A stretch of DNA of 22,316 nucleotides from DAITPV01 sp050692555 (GCA_050692555.1 JBOGVS010000045.1:1-22316); one strand, 5' to 3'. Numbered from the stretch's first letter, positions 1 through 7,166 are shown. Translations and numbers: made by a program. Notes: a model not told the origin generated them from the sequence alone.

Positions 1-219
1 TCACTAGAGTTTCTCGCTTCGAAAGCAGTGGACGGGCCATGCTTTCCTGCTGGAAGAGTTGCCGTGAAGGTGTCACGCGGACGTACCGGCGGACCGGGTG
101 TGGTGACGATGACCGAGGTGCGCGGGGCGTCCAACGCGAAGGCCAAGCGGGAATTCCGGTGAGAGCCGCTGCACCCTACGTGGCGCCGAGTGCTCGCGGA
201 GGTCCTCTCACGGGGGTGA
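1..219 (+). pseudogene. 3' end of probable NAD-dependent epimerase/dehydratase, with in-frame TGA
   Basis: The frame starting at base 1 is open to a TGA at 160-162. Around 121-153 it reads RGASNAKAKRE, a stretch I recognise from the C-terminus of short-chain NAD-dependent epimerase/dehydratases, where it is normally followed by L-G-W. Here the next codons are TTC CGG TGA, so the stop falls where the family has tryptophan (TGG). After it the same frame continues E-P-L-H-P-T-W-R-R-V-L and ends at a natural-looking TGA at 217-219, which matches the usual family tail of a P-x-W-R segment and a short helix. The simplest reading is a nonsense substitution or a base-call error in an otherwise normal gene. 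The 5' part lies outside the window and residues 1-35 of the visible frame are only weakly family-like. The tail overlaps the end of the convergent NYN gene by 12 bases. Confidence 0.5.
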
Positions 220-642
220 GCCCCGATCCAGCCGCCGGCGGAACCAGCCGGACGAGGTGACCCGGGATCCCAGGTCGCTGACCCGCTCCGCCAGCCGTTC
301 GTCCGAGGTGACGACGTTGAGGTCCGAGGGGTGCTCGTCCTCCGCCACCATCCGGACGATCTCGTGGTCGGCGGCGTTTCGTCCTCGCCACCGGGCGAAG
401 GCCACGACGATGCCGTCGCGGGGACCGGGCTCGAGGTCCCGGGGCCGGCGGTCGAACACCACGGTGACGGCATCGCCCGTTCGGGCGGCGAACGCCGCGA
501 GGGAGTCGACGAGCCGGTGGATGGCCCGGTCGGGATCGTTCCACCACCGATCAGGCCTGGATCCGATCACGTTCATGCCGTCGACCAGCCAGCGCTTTGG
601 GGGGCGCCGGCCTCCCCGCGCCGGATCGGGTTCGCGCGCCAC
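208..642 (-). CDS. NYN-domain (YacP-like) predicted ribonuclease
   Basis: This encodes about 144 residues. Near the N-terminus is W-L-V-D-G-M-N-V-I-G, the first acidic strand of the PIN-like NYN fold. Later come VTVVFDRR and, further on, NVVTSDERLAERV, which supply the remaining conserved acidic residues and the Ser/Asp after strand 4. Proteins of this family (YacP/Rae1 type) are metal-dependent RNases acting on RNA in the cytoplasm; the target here is unknown. I chose the GTG at 642 because the domain begins about 16 residues later and the upstream extension (back to 702) is low-complexity and Arg/Gly-rich. No Shine-Dalgarno is visible, but TACGGT on the minus strand (649-654) lies 6 bases before the GTG, which would suit a leaderless transcript. 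It is divergent from the flavoprotein gene at 753. Confidence 0.75.
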   Translation of the reverse strand: MAREPDPARGGRRPPKRWLVDGMNVIGSRPDRWWNDPDRAIHRLVDSLAAFAARTGDAVTVVFDRRPRDLEPGPRDGIVVAFARWRGRNAADHEIVRMVAEDEHPSDLNVVTSDERLAERVSDLGSRVTSSGWFRRRLDRGSPP

Positions 643-752
643 GCCTGAACCGTACCCCGGGCAGCCGGGGCGTCGGCGCCCTCGCTCGCCCATCGCCAGC
701 ACGTTCCCGGGCAGTCCGGTTGGGGGCTCGTCGTTCGGCTACGGTGGAGGGC

Positions 753-1898
753 ATGGCTCGCGTCCTGATCCTCGGCGGCGGGTTCGGCGGCGTCTCAGCC
801 GCCCATTTCCTCCGGTTGATCGCTCCGGAGCACGAGGTGGTCCTGATGGCCCGGGATCCGGACTTCATGATGGGCTTCCGGAAGAACTCCCAAGTCGTGG
901 GTGGCGAACCCATGCACGCAGGTCGCCGCCCGCTGGCCTCGCTCGAGAGACGGGGCGTGCGGGTCGTGCAGGGATCGATCACCCGGGTTGACCCGGACGC
1001 CCTGGCGGTGGAGGTTGATGGCCGGACCCTCGAGGGAGACGCCCTCCTGGTGGCCCTTGGTGCCGAGGTGGTTCCCGGAGCGGTCCCCGGGCTCGCCGAG
1101 CACGGCCACAACGTCTACGACCCGGCCGGGGTTCCCGCTGCCGCTGAGGCCCTCGCCTCCCTCCGTGAAGGGCGCGTCGTCGTCGGAATCTTCGGCGCCC
1201 CGTACACGTGCCCCCCCGCGCCGTACGAGCTGGCTCTCCTGGCGAGCGAGGCTGCGGCGGCTCGGGGGGCTCGCGTGGAATTCGCCGTGTTCACCCCCCA
1301 GCCCATGTCCCTTCCCGTCCTGGGCCCCGCCGGGTGCGAGGTGGTTGAGGGGCGGCTGGGACTGCGGGGCATCGGGTTCACCGCGAACGCCAAGGCTGAG
1401 CGTGTTGAGGCCGGCCGCGTTCTCTTCCAGGGTGGCGGGAAGACTTCCTTCGACCTCCTGCTCGCCGTGCCGCCGCACCGCTGCCCTCAGGTCCTCGTGG
1501 ACGCGGGGCTCGCCGAGCCGGGCGGCTGGGTGCGTGTCGACCCCCGGACCCTGGAGACCGGGTTCGAGGGCGTCTCGGCGGTGGGGGACTGCACGGCAGT
1601 CCCGCTGGCCACGGGACAACCGATGCCCAAGGCCGGCGTCTTGGCCGAGGGAGAGGGCCGGGTCGTGGCCGAGCGAATCGTTGCCCGTCTGAATGGGATC
1701 GAACCCGAAGGTACCTTCGACGGTGAGGGGGCCTGCTACCTGGAGGTCGGTGGCGGGGAAGCGATGATGGTGAAGGGGCGTTTCCTGGCCGAGCCGGCAC
1801 CGGAGGTCCAGCTCACGGAGGCCTCCCCCCGGTACGTGGAGGAGAAGGCTTCCTACGAGCGCAAGCGCCTCGACGAGTGGTTCGGCCCCCCTGGCTGA
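753..1898 (+). CDS. FAD-dependent pyridine nucleotide-disulfide oxidoreductase, sulfide:quinone reductase-like
   Basis: 381 residues with an N-terminal FAD-binding Rossmann motif GGGFGG (8-13), a second nucleotide-binding region (about 141-170) and the C-terminal flavin motif S-A-V-G-D-C-T-A (275-282). The segment CPPAPYE (153-159) is characteristic of the sulfide:quinone oxidoreductase/flavocytochrome c sulfide dehydrogenase branch of two-dinucleotide-binding flavoproteins, where this cysteine is near the flavin. Other cysteines are C195, C244, C280 and C328, so a redox-active pair is possible but not proven. Such enzymes usually act at the inner membrane face and pass electrons to quinone; type II NADH dehydrogenase is the alternative. 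The ATG at 753 is preceded by GGTGGAGG. It is the first gene of a four-gene operon, with only 9 bases before the next start. Confidence 0.8.
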   Translation: MARVLILGGGFGGVSAAHFLRLIAPEHEVVLMARDPDFMMGFRKNSQVVGGEPMHAGRRPLASLERRGVRVVQGSITRVDPDALAVEVDGRTLEGDALLVALGAEVVPGAVPGLAEHGHNVYDPAGVPAAAEALASLREGRVVVGIFGAPYTCPPAPYELALLASEAAAARGARVEFAVFTPQPMSLPVLGPAGCEVVEGRLGLRGIGFTANAKAERVEAGRVLFQGGGKTSFDLLLAVPPHRCPQVLVDAGLAEPGGWVRVDPRTLETGFEGVSAVGDCTAVPLATGQPMPKAGVLAEGEGRVVAERIVARLNGIEPEGTFDGEGACYLEVGGGEAMMVKGRFLAEPAPEVQLTEASPRYVEEKASYERKRLDEWFGPPG

Positions 1899-1907
1899 GG
1901 GTTCTGG

Positions 1908-2297
1908 ATGCGGAAGAGGTCGGAGGTTCATCGCTTCGCCGTGTTCTTCAGGCCGGGGCCAAACTGGCAGGATGGTGTGTCGATCTTCGATCAACCGCTC
2001 GACGCCCACCTCGCCTATCTTCGAAATCTCTACGAAAGAGGGGCGGTGGTGGCTGCCGGGCCGCTGGCCGACAGCTGGGGCGGTCTCACGATCCTCCAGG
2101 CACGGGATAAGGAGACCGTCCGCGAGCTCGTCGCCGGCGATCCCTCGGTGATCGAGGGAGTGCTGGTGGCGGAGACCCATCCGTGGGCTCCGATCGCCTG
2201 GGACCTGGGAGGAACGGATTCGCTCCTGTACGAGACCGGACCCCTTCGGATGGAACGCTCGGAGCCGCCCCGCCCGCGCGAATCGGATCCTAGGTGA
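1908..2297 (+). CDS. YCII-related domain protein
   Basis: 129 residues. The core runs from the HRFAVFFRPGPNW strand through D-A-H-L-A-Y-L-R-N-L and GAVVAAGPLAD to a repeated strand pattern ending near ETHPWAPI. This is the ferredoxin-like alpha/beta fold of the YCII family, with its conserved His and Asp (H37 region, D of PLAD). YCII proteins are small, often dimeric and of mostly unknown activity; some are linked to haloaromatic breakdown. No catalytic claim is made here. The last ~30 residues (rich in P, R, E) extend past the usual domain end. It starts 9 bases after the flavoprotein stop, and its TGA overlaps the GTG start of the HAD gene as GTGA, so translational coupling is likely. Confidence 0.8.
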   Translation: MRKRSEVHRFAVFFRPGPNWQDGVSIFDQPLDAHLAYLRNLYERGAVVAAGPLADSWGGLTILQARDKETVRELVAGDPSVIEGVLVAETHPWAPIAWDLGGTDSLLYETGPLRMERSEPPRPRESDPR

Positions 2298-3040
2298 CGC
2301 AGATGGCGATACGGAGGAGCCCCGTGTTCCTGTTCGATCTCGACGGCACGCTCGTCGACAGCGTGTACGAGCACGTCCTGGCGTGGCAGGAGGCTCTGGA
2401 CGAGATGGGCATCGAGGTCTCCGTGTGGAGGATCCACCGCAAGATCGGCATGAGCGGCGGGCTGTTCTCCCACGCCCTGGCCCGCGAGACGGGCCGAAAT
2501 CTCACCACGGACGAGGCGGATCGTCTTCGGAAGCTTCATGCCGAGGCGTACGCCCGTCGGGCGGCCCAGGTCCACATCCTTCCCGGCGCCCGCGAGCTCC
2601 TCGGATTCCTGTCGGAGGTCCGGGTGCCCTGGGCCATCGCCACCAGTGGGCACATGGAGAGCGCTGCGCCGATGCTGCGGCTCCTTGGCGTCCCGGAGGG
2701 GATCCCCGTGGTCACTCGAGATCAGGTGACCTATGCGAAGCCCGATCCGGATCTGTTCCTCGCTGCGGCGGAACGGCTGGGGGTGGACATCACGGAGTCG
2801 GTGGTCGTGGGGGACAGCGTGTGGGACCTGCTCGCCGCGCGCCGAGCGCGAGCCCTGGGGGTGGGGCTCCTGTGCGGAGGCTACGGCCGGGAGGAGCTCG
2901 AGCGCACCGGCGCCTATCGCGTGTACGCGGACCCGGCCGACCTGCTGGCACACCTGGACGAGGTCGGCGTCCGGGTGCAGCCCGGCATCAGGCCGGCAGC
3001 CGTCGAGGGCTCGCACATCGATGAGGGAGATTCGTCATGA
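2294..3040 (+). CDS. HAD-superfamily hydrolase, beta-phosphoglucomutase/phosphatase type
   Basis: 248 residues with all four HAD motifs: motif I F-D-L-D-G-T-L-V-D-S (D15 nucleophile, D17 acid/base), motif II I-A-T-S-G (T117/S118), motif III lysine in Y-A-K-P-D-P-D (K149), and motif IV V-V-G-D-S-V-W-D (D174, D178). The helical cap lies between motifs I and II (C1 type), as in beta-phosphoglucomutase, phosphoglycolate phosphatase and related sugar-phosphate phosphatases. The substrate cannot be read from sequence. The GTG at 2294 overlaps the previous TGA (GTGA); an ATG at 2303 is a possible alternative start three codons in. The stop overlaps the start of the aldo/keto reductase (ATGA), so these two products are probably made together in a small metabolite-repair or detoxification operon. 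Confidence 0.88.
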   Translation: MTQMAIRRSPVFLFDLDGTLVDSVYEHVLAWQEALDEMGIEVSVWRIHRKIGMSGGLFSHALARETGRNLTTDEADRLRKLHAEAYARRAAQVHILPGARELLGFLSEVRVPWAIATSGHMESAAPMLRLLGVPEGIPVVTRDQVTYAKPDPDLFLAAAERLGVDITESVVVGDSVWDLLAARRARALGVGLLCGGYGREELERTGAYRVYADPADLLAHLDEVGVRVQPGIRPAAVEGSHIDEGDSS

Positions 3041-3999
3041 GACAGGTACGCCTGGGAAAGACCGACCTGCGGGTGTCCGTGATCGCCTTCGGCACCTGGG
3101 CGTTCGGTGGGGAGTGGGGCCGGTTCGATGCTCAGGAGGCCAAGGCCACCATCCACCGGGCCCTCGACCTCGGGATCGACTTCTTCGACACCGCACAGGC
3201 CTACGGATTCGGGGTGTCCGAACGCATCCTGGGCGAGGCACTCGGACCACGCCGAGGGGAAGTGGTCATCGCCACGAAGGGCGGGCTTCGGATGCAGGGG
3301 GATCAGGTGCTCCGCGACGCCAGTGTCTCGTGGCTCATGGAGGGCGTGGAGTCGAGCCTCAGGAACCTGAGCGTGGAGGCCATCGACCTGTACCAGGTCC
3401 ACTGGCCGGATCCGAACACCCCGGCGGCGGAGACGGCCGGGGCGCTCGAGGATCTGGTGCGAGAGGGCAAGATCCGCCACGTCGGCGTGTCCAACTACGA
3501 CGCCAAGCAGATGGACGACCTGGCCCGCCACGGACGGGTTGAGACCCTGCAGCCCGCCTACCACATGTTCCGCCGGGAGATCGAGGCGGAGATCCTTCCG
3601 TATACCGCCGACCACGACATCGGAGTGCTGGTGTACGGCCCGATGGCCCACGGGCTCCTCACCGGCCGGATGAGCCCTGAGACCACGTTCCCTCGCGACG
3701 ACTGGCGGAGCGAAAGCAACGACTTCTCCGGGGACGCCTTCCGCCGCAACCTGGAGGTGGTGGAACGACTGAAAGGCTTCTCCGAGGAACGGGACGTGAG
3801 TCTCCCGGAGCTGGCGGTGGCCTGGACCCTGGCCCACCCCGCGGTGCACGCCGCCATCGTGGGAGCCCGGCGCACCTCTCAGCTAGAGGGGACCGCCTCG
3901 GCGGCGGAGGCGGAGCTCTCCCCCGAGGACCTGGAGGAGATCGACCGGATCTTGGCCCAGGCCGTTCCGGTGACCGGACCCAACCCGGAAGGGATCTGA
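3037..3999 (+). CDS. Aldo/keto reductase
   Basis: 320 residues, the normal length for the family, with a (beta/alpha)8 barrel pattern. The catalytic tetrad is visible: D51 and Y56 (F-F-D-T-A-Q-A-Y), K81 (I-A-T-K-G) and H122 (Q-V-H-W-P-D). The NADPH-binding end is seen in H-V-G-V-S-N-Y (148-154) and, near 281-290, I-V-G-A-R-R-T-S-Q-L. It should reduce an aldehyde or ketone with NADPH in the cytoplasm; its closest look is to the YajO/Kv-beta-like class rather than sugar-specific reductases, but the substrate is unknown. It is the last gene of the operon from 753. It starts inside the HAD stop (ATGA) and is followed by two hairpins that may end transcription. Confidence 0.9.
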   Translation: MRQVRLGKTDLRVSVIAFGTWAFGGEWGRFDAQEAKATIHRALDLGIDFFDTAQAYGFGVSERILGEALGPRRGEVVIATKGGLRMQGDQVLRDASVSWLMEGVESSLRNLSVEAIDLYQVHWPDPNTPAAETAGALEDLVREGKIRHVGVSNYDAKQMDDLARHGRVETLQPAYHMFRREIEAEILPYTADHDIGVLVYGPMAHGLLTGRMSPETTFPRDDWRSESNDFSGDAFRRNLEVVERLKGFSEERDVSLPELAVAWTLAHPAVHAAIVGARRTSQLEGTASAAEAELSPEDLEEIDRILAQAVPVTGPNPEGI

Positions 4000-4039
4000 C
4001 GCCCGGGCTCTACTTTCTCGCTCTCTTCTCGTTCTCCCT

Positions 4040-4081
4040 GAGGGCCGACCGGCCCTCTGCCGTCGCCTATCAGGCGACGGC
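4040..4081. terminator. Two adjacent stem-loops between convergent genes
   Basis: GAGGGCC/GGCCCTC (4040-4046 with 4051-4057, loop GACC) is followed by GCCGTCGCC/GGCGACGGC (4059-4067 with 4073-4081, loop TATCA). The second hairpin spans the stop codon of the minus-strand lipoprotein (4070-4072). Both stems are perfect and GC-rich, but neither is followed by a clear T-run on either strand, so this may be a bidirectional terminator of the U-poor kind common in high-GC bacteria. Position between two convergent gene ends supports the call. Confidence 0.5.
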
Positions 4082-5176
4082 CTGTTGCTGTGACGCCGGT
4101 GGGGCGGGGGCCGGTGGAAGGGCGGCCCGAACGCCGGCCACGCTGGCACCCTCGACGAGTCGGGTGGTCTGACCGGGATCCCATGCGTACACGGTCCCCG
4201 CTCCCTCGCATCCCTCGATCCGGGCCAGCACCAGGAGCTCCCCGCCGGGCATCCATCCCACCGGCTCGGTCGAGAAACCCTCGAGCTCTCCTCCGAGCTC
4301 GGTGACCGAGCCGTCCCACACCCGAGTGGTCTTGCCCTCCTCGCAGGAGCCCACCGTGTAGGCGACGCTATCGGGGGCGAACTCGGACACCACCACGTCG
4401 CCCATCTCGGTGGATGCGGTGTCGAGCGTCCCGAGCTTGGCATCGCGGATCTCGCCCTTCTTGTCCTGCACAGCCAGGCGCAGCGAGTGCACGTCGAAGT
4501 GGTCGTCGTGTTCAGCCGCGTAGTAGATCTTCCTGCCGTCGTGGGAGAAGAACAAGGAGAAGATCCGGCGAGCGTCCTCACCGATCGCCAGGAGTTGCTC
4601 GCCCTCCCCCACGTTGGTGGCCAGCCACAAGCCGTACGTTCCGTCCTCGGCGGTCCCCGTGGTCGCGACGTGCGTTCCGGCGGGGTGATAGACGACCTCG
4701 TCGTGGTCCTCGAGGAACGAGATGTCGACGGATTCGTTGCCGAAGGCGTCGACCTTCATCAGCCTTCCTTCGGACACGTAGACGATCGCGGTGCCGGTTG
4801 GTCGTGACCAGGCGATCGACTCCGTGGTGTCGTCGAGGGAGACGATCCCCTCACCCTGGTACCGGCGAAGATCGCCGAAGTGCACGCGGTCACCGAGGGG
4901 ACCCCATTCGAGATCGGCTGGGCTGGAGATCTCGAGGACGCAGCGGGCCACGTCCGCGGTGCGTCGAGCTACGAACAGCTCGCTGCCCAGGACGAAGCTC
5001 AGCTGTGGCCCGTGGAGCTTGGCCAGACCCGTGCAGTCGCCGGCGGTCTCGAATAAACCCCGATCGCCCGGCGATGGAAGCAAGGGGTCGCCGCCACCCT
5101 CCTGGGGCGTATCTGCCGTGCAGCCCACCGCGAGGACCAGCCCACCAAGGAACGCCGCGAGGGTCCTCGATCTCAC
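4070..5176 (-). CDS. Predicted lipoprotein with TolB/WD40-like beta-propeller repeats
   Basis: 368 residues. The N-terminus is a lipoprotein signal: two arginines, a hydrophobic run (LAAFLGGLVLAVG) and a cysteine at residue 19 (A-V-G-C), so it should be exported and lipid-anchored on the cell surface. After a Gly/Pro linker the protein shows repeated strand units with motifs such as W-G-P-L-G-D-R-V-H-F, S-W-R-P-like, F-S-H-D-G-R-K-I-Y-Y and W-M-P-G-G-E-L-L-V-L-A. These resemble TolB/PD40 propeller blades. No enzyme motif is seen; a binding or scaffold role is likely. The start is a GTG at 5176 with only a weak upstream AGG. It follows the M15 peptidase gene on the same strand after 43 bases, so the two are probably co-transcribed and may both act at the cell wall. 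Confidence 0.65.
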   Translation of the reverse strand: MRSRTLAAFLGGLVLAVGCTADTPQEGGGDPLLPSPGDRGLFETAGDCTGLAKLHGPQLSFVLGSELFVARRTADVARCVLEISSPADLEWGPLGDRVHFGDLRRYQGEGIVSLDDTTESIAWSRPTGTAIVYVSEGRLMKVDAFGNESVDISFLEDHDEVVYHPAGTHVATTGTAEDGTYGLWLATNVGEGEQLLAIGEDARRIFSLFFSHDGRKIYYAAEHDDHFDVHSLRLAVQDKKGEIRDAKLGTLDTASTEMGDVVVSEFAPDSVAYTVGSCEEGKTTRVWDGSVTELGGELEGFSTEPVGWMPGGELLVLARIEGCEGAGTVYAWDPGQTTRLVEGASVAGVRAALPPAPAPPASQQQAVA

Positions 5177-5219
5177 AGCTTGAAGCCTATCGGCTCGCGG
5201 TCTCTGACCGGTGGCTTGA

Positions 5220-6003
5220 TCAGCTGCCCACGAGCGAGAAGTGCATGTAGTCCTTGCCGCCGCTCCAGTGCCCTCCCCATTCCCATCCGATGGCTTCGAA
5301 GGAGCGGACCACGACGTCGCCGTCGTGGATCATGCCGACCAGGTCCTTGCTCCGGTCGAGATAGGGGAGGGCCATCCGGTTCCGGACGAACCCGTCCGCC
5401 GTGACGAAGGGGTTCTGGACCGGGTTGATGTCGATGGCCAGGCCAGAGGCGTGCTGCGAGAAGCCATCCCCGGGTCCCAGCGGGGTGATCACCGGACGGC
5501 AGTTGAACGACGCCGTCACGCTCCGAGGGCTGGAGATCCGAGGCTCGAACTCCCGGGGCACGAACTCTTTCGTGAGCGCCACCCGCTTGATCGGAAACCG
5601 AGCCTCGAACAGTTGCTGGAACACCCACAGCACGTCCTCCGCGACGTCCTCAATGGACCACCATCGGTCCACGCTGGATGAGGCCGTGGAAGTCCCAGTG
5701 ATTGAAACGAAGCAGCACCAGGTCGGTGAGCGGAACCGGGCAACCGGGTTTCCACGTCGTCCCCCGCATCTCCTGGCTCAGAGAGGCGGGGAGCGAACGG
5801 ATTCGACCCGCGAACCGCGTCCGGCCGGGCTCGCCAACGGCCGGGTCGGGCGGCTCCAGAGAGACCTGCGCGCCACCGGCGCCGGTCGAGACGGAGTCCG
5901 ACCTGGTCTCCGCGGCCGGGGAACTTGTGCACGCGACCGGCAGGAGAGCCAGGAACACCATCGCCGGGGCGAACCCGGCGCCGCGTGTGGTCAGCAGGTG
6001 CAC
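5220..6003 (-). pseudogene. M15-family (VanY/D-Ala-D-Ala carboxypeptidase-like) lipoprotein, broken by a one-base frameshift
   Basis: The upstream part starts at a GTG (6003). It has a hydrophobic signal ending in L-L-P-V-A-C (lipobox, Cys 25) and then a region ending H-W-D-F-H-G-L-I-Q-R-G-P-M-V-V-H with a TGA at 5650-5652. The catalytic part continues one frame over with S-I-E-D-V-A-E-D-V-L-W-V-F, carries S-Q-H-A-S-G-L-A-I-D (zinc ligands His and Asp) and W-E-W-G-G-H-W, and ends with D-Y-M-H-F (second zinc His), as in Peptidase_M15_4 proteins. Removing one T near 5652 would give M-V-V-H-E-D-V-A-E-D-V in one frame, which is what the family has here. The intact product would be a zinc peptidase trimming peptidoglycan stem peptides outside the membrane. 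As written, the catalytic half would need its own start (for example at 5672) and would lack export. Confidence 0.75.
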
Positions 6004-6111
6004 CCGACCCCAGCGTATGCGGTAGGAGCCATAGGTGCTGGCCGCGGAGCGTGAGTCCGATGGGTGGATCGGCGGACGGGCACGTGACGCCGTCGCACGG
6101 AGCATGCCTGT

Positions 6112-6161
6112 AAGGGATGACCCGATGTGGCCATCTTGGAAAATGGCTCCGGCGATCCCTT
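6112..6161 (-). other. Nested stem-loop in the possible leader of the M15 lipoprotein
   Basis: On the minus strand an outer stem AAGGGAT/ATCCCTT (6155-6161 with 6112-6118) encloses an inner stem GCCAT/ATGGC (6143-6147 with 6130-6134, loop of 8). It lies 109-158 bases upstream of the GTG at 6003. It could be part of a structured 5' leader. I could not match it to a named riboswitch class. Confidence 0.3.
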
Positions 6162-6257
6162 GTGAAGGACTCAACCGGATGCCTTCGTGAGCCGACCACT
6201 GGAGTGGCCATGTCTTCTCCAAGCCAACACCAGCGCAACTCAGTGCCCCATCCGTCC

Positions 6258-6278
6258 CCCCACCCCTCCGGGGTGGGG
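6258..6278. other. Perfect 9-bp GC-rich hairpin
   Basis: CCCCACCCC at 6258-6266 pairs with GGGGTGGGG at 6270-6278 around a three-base loop. There is no T-run on either side. It may be a terminator-like or structural element of the long intergenic region, or may simply reflect base composition. Confidence 0.3.
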
Positions 6279-6450
6279 TGGCGGTTATGACCTGGGGACA
6301 CGGACCCTCCACACCCATCGCGCTGTCGCTCCCGATCCCTCGAGGGTGGCCTCTCCTGCTGACGCTGACCCCCCCGGGCTCTCGACGGGCGGGGCTGGGC
6401 GACATCGGGCCATCAACGGTCATCGATCTCTCGGATCCGTCGTAGCGGCT

Positions 6451-6480
6451 GTTCGGGGGGGATGCCCGTGCCCCCCGAAC
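6451..6480. other. Perfect 10-bp hairpin upstream of the membrane-protein promoter
   Basis: GTTCGGGGGG (6451-6460) pairs perfectly with CCCCCCGAAC (6471-6480) around a ten-base loop. It ends 37 bases before the TTGACA box at 6518. No T-run follows on either strand, so it is not a standard terminator. It may insulate the promoter or mark a small RNA. Its outer bases GTTCG/CGAAC resemble the operator half-sites seen elsewhere in the window, although the spacing is much larger. Confidence 0.4.
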
Positions 6481-6517
6481 GGTGAGCCCAGAAAAACGCG
6501 CTGGTTCTTTCGTTGGT

Positions 6518-6547
6518 TTGACAGCCGCGCGGGGCCGGGAGAATAAT
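6518..6547 (+). promoter_or_regulatory. Sigma70-type promoter of the membrane protein gene
   Basis: A perfect -35 box TTGACA (6518-6523) is followed after 18 bases by AATAAT (6542-6547), five of six matches to TATAAT. The A/T-rich -10 stands out in this GC-rich sequence. Transcription would begin near 6554, about 54 bases before the ATG at 6608. The palindrome at 6569-6585 would then lie in the early transcribed region. Confidence 0.65.
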
Positions 6548-6568
6548 CCCTTCCGCAAGGCGTACGGA

Positions 6569-6585
6569 CGTTCGCATAGCGAACG
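6569..6585. promoter_or_regulatory. Palindromic operator-like site
   Basis: CGTTCGCATAGCGAACG is a perfect inverted repeat, seven bases each side of ATA. It sits about 15 bases after the predicted transcription start and 22 bases before the ATG at 6608, a place where a bound repressor would block elongation. The 15-base core GTTCG-N5-CGAAC is the same as in the site at 8631-8645. Confidence 0.5.
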
Positions 6586-6607
6586 ACCGACGAAGAAGGG
6601 AGGGAGC

Positions 6608-7141
6608 ATGGGGACCAGGACCGTTGACACGGGAGCGGGGTGGCGCTCCATGGTGTCGAGGAGCAGGCTGTTGACGGCGTTCGTGGCTGGTTTCGTGGCC
6701 ACCCACATCGCCACCGTGACCGGCTACTGGTATCACGGGATCTTCCTGGAAGACCTCGATTGGCCCGCGTTCAACGGCTTTCTCATCGTCCCGAATGAGA
6801 GCACCCTGGCCCAGTTTTGGACGGGAACGGTCTATCACTACGCCACAGGCATCTCGTTCGGGCTGATCTTCGCCTTCCTCATCCATCCTCTGTTCAGAGG
6901 AGGGAACTCCACCGCCGGAAACATCGGCAAGGCCCTGGTGTTCTCCCTTGTGCTGGCGCTCCTCAGCGCTGCGTGGTGGGTTCCCGCGTTGTTCCCGGAA
7001 TTCAGTCCGGGAGTGTTCTCCACGAACTTGGGCACCAAGGTGGTGATCGGGATCTTCGTGTGGCACCTGATCTACGGGATCAATCTCGGTGCCCTCTACA
7101 ACCCGCTGCCGGAGGAGAGAGTCGGAGGCGTGGCAGGCTGA
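6608..7141 (+). CDS. Four-helix membrane protein of unknown function
   Basis: 177 residues. Four hydrophobic segments are visible, at about 21-40, 76-100, 107-130 and 145-165. The first loop carries W-Y-H-G-I-F-L-E-D-L-D-W-P, and the third helix is followed by an aromatic-rich W-W-V-P-A-L-F-P-E-F. No enzymatic motif is recognised. It is a small integral inner-membrane protein, possibly of the poorly described DUF6789-like sort, but I am not sure of any family. The ATG at 6608 has a strong ribosome-binding site (AAGGGAGGGAG just upstream), and the gene has its own promoter. A frame-compatible upstream extension exists but lies over the promoter, so it is not used. The operator-like palindrome in its leader links it to the aromatic genes next door, and it converges on pcaG. 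Confidence 0.75.
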   Translation: MGTRTVDTGAGWRSMVSRSRLLTAFVAGFVATHIATVTGYWYHGIFLEDLDWPAFNGFLIVPNESTLAQFWTGTVYHYATGISFGLIFAFLIHPLFRGGNSTAGNIGKALVFSLVLALLSAAWWVPALFPEFSPGVFSTNLGTKVVIGIFVWHLIYGINLGALYNPLPEERVGGVAG

Positions 7142-7166
7142 GCCGAGCTTCCTGAGCTCAGCCGTT

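Larger units (their letters stand above)
6004..6517. other. Stretch without a supported gene
   Basis: No frame here has convincing protein character; the open frames are Arg/Pro/Ser-rich shadows without a plausible start. It is the shared upstream region of the minus-strand M15 lipoprotein and the plus-strand membrane protein. It holds three hairpins (listed separately) and otherwise unstructured GC-rich sequence. It is long for an intergenic gap in this compact window. Confidence 0.6.

Noticed and set aside
39..260. 73-codon plus-strand frame at the window start
   Set aside because: Another frame of the same stretch shows the epimerase-like R-G-A-S-N-A-K-A-K-R-E motif, so this one is a shadow.
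795..3849. Long minus-strand frames opposite the flavoprotein, HAD and reductase genes
   Set aside because: The plus-strand genes have intact catalytic motifs and coupled starts; the minus frames have none and are shadows of GC-rich codons.
5640..5680. Programmed frameshift in the M15 peptidase gene
   Set aside because: CAT TGA does not allow good re-pairing in the new frame, there is no internal Shine-Dalgarno-like stimulator in the usual place, and two other genes in the window show unrelated lesions.
6004..6180. c-di-AMP (ydaO-type) riboswitch upstream of the M15 gene
   Set aside because: The gene context would fit, but the conserved blocks I know for this class are not found on the minus strand.
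6187..6546. 119-codon plus-strand frame in the long intergenic gap
   Set aside because: There is no ribosome-binding site, the composition is random-looking, and it runs across the promoter and the 10-bp hairpin.
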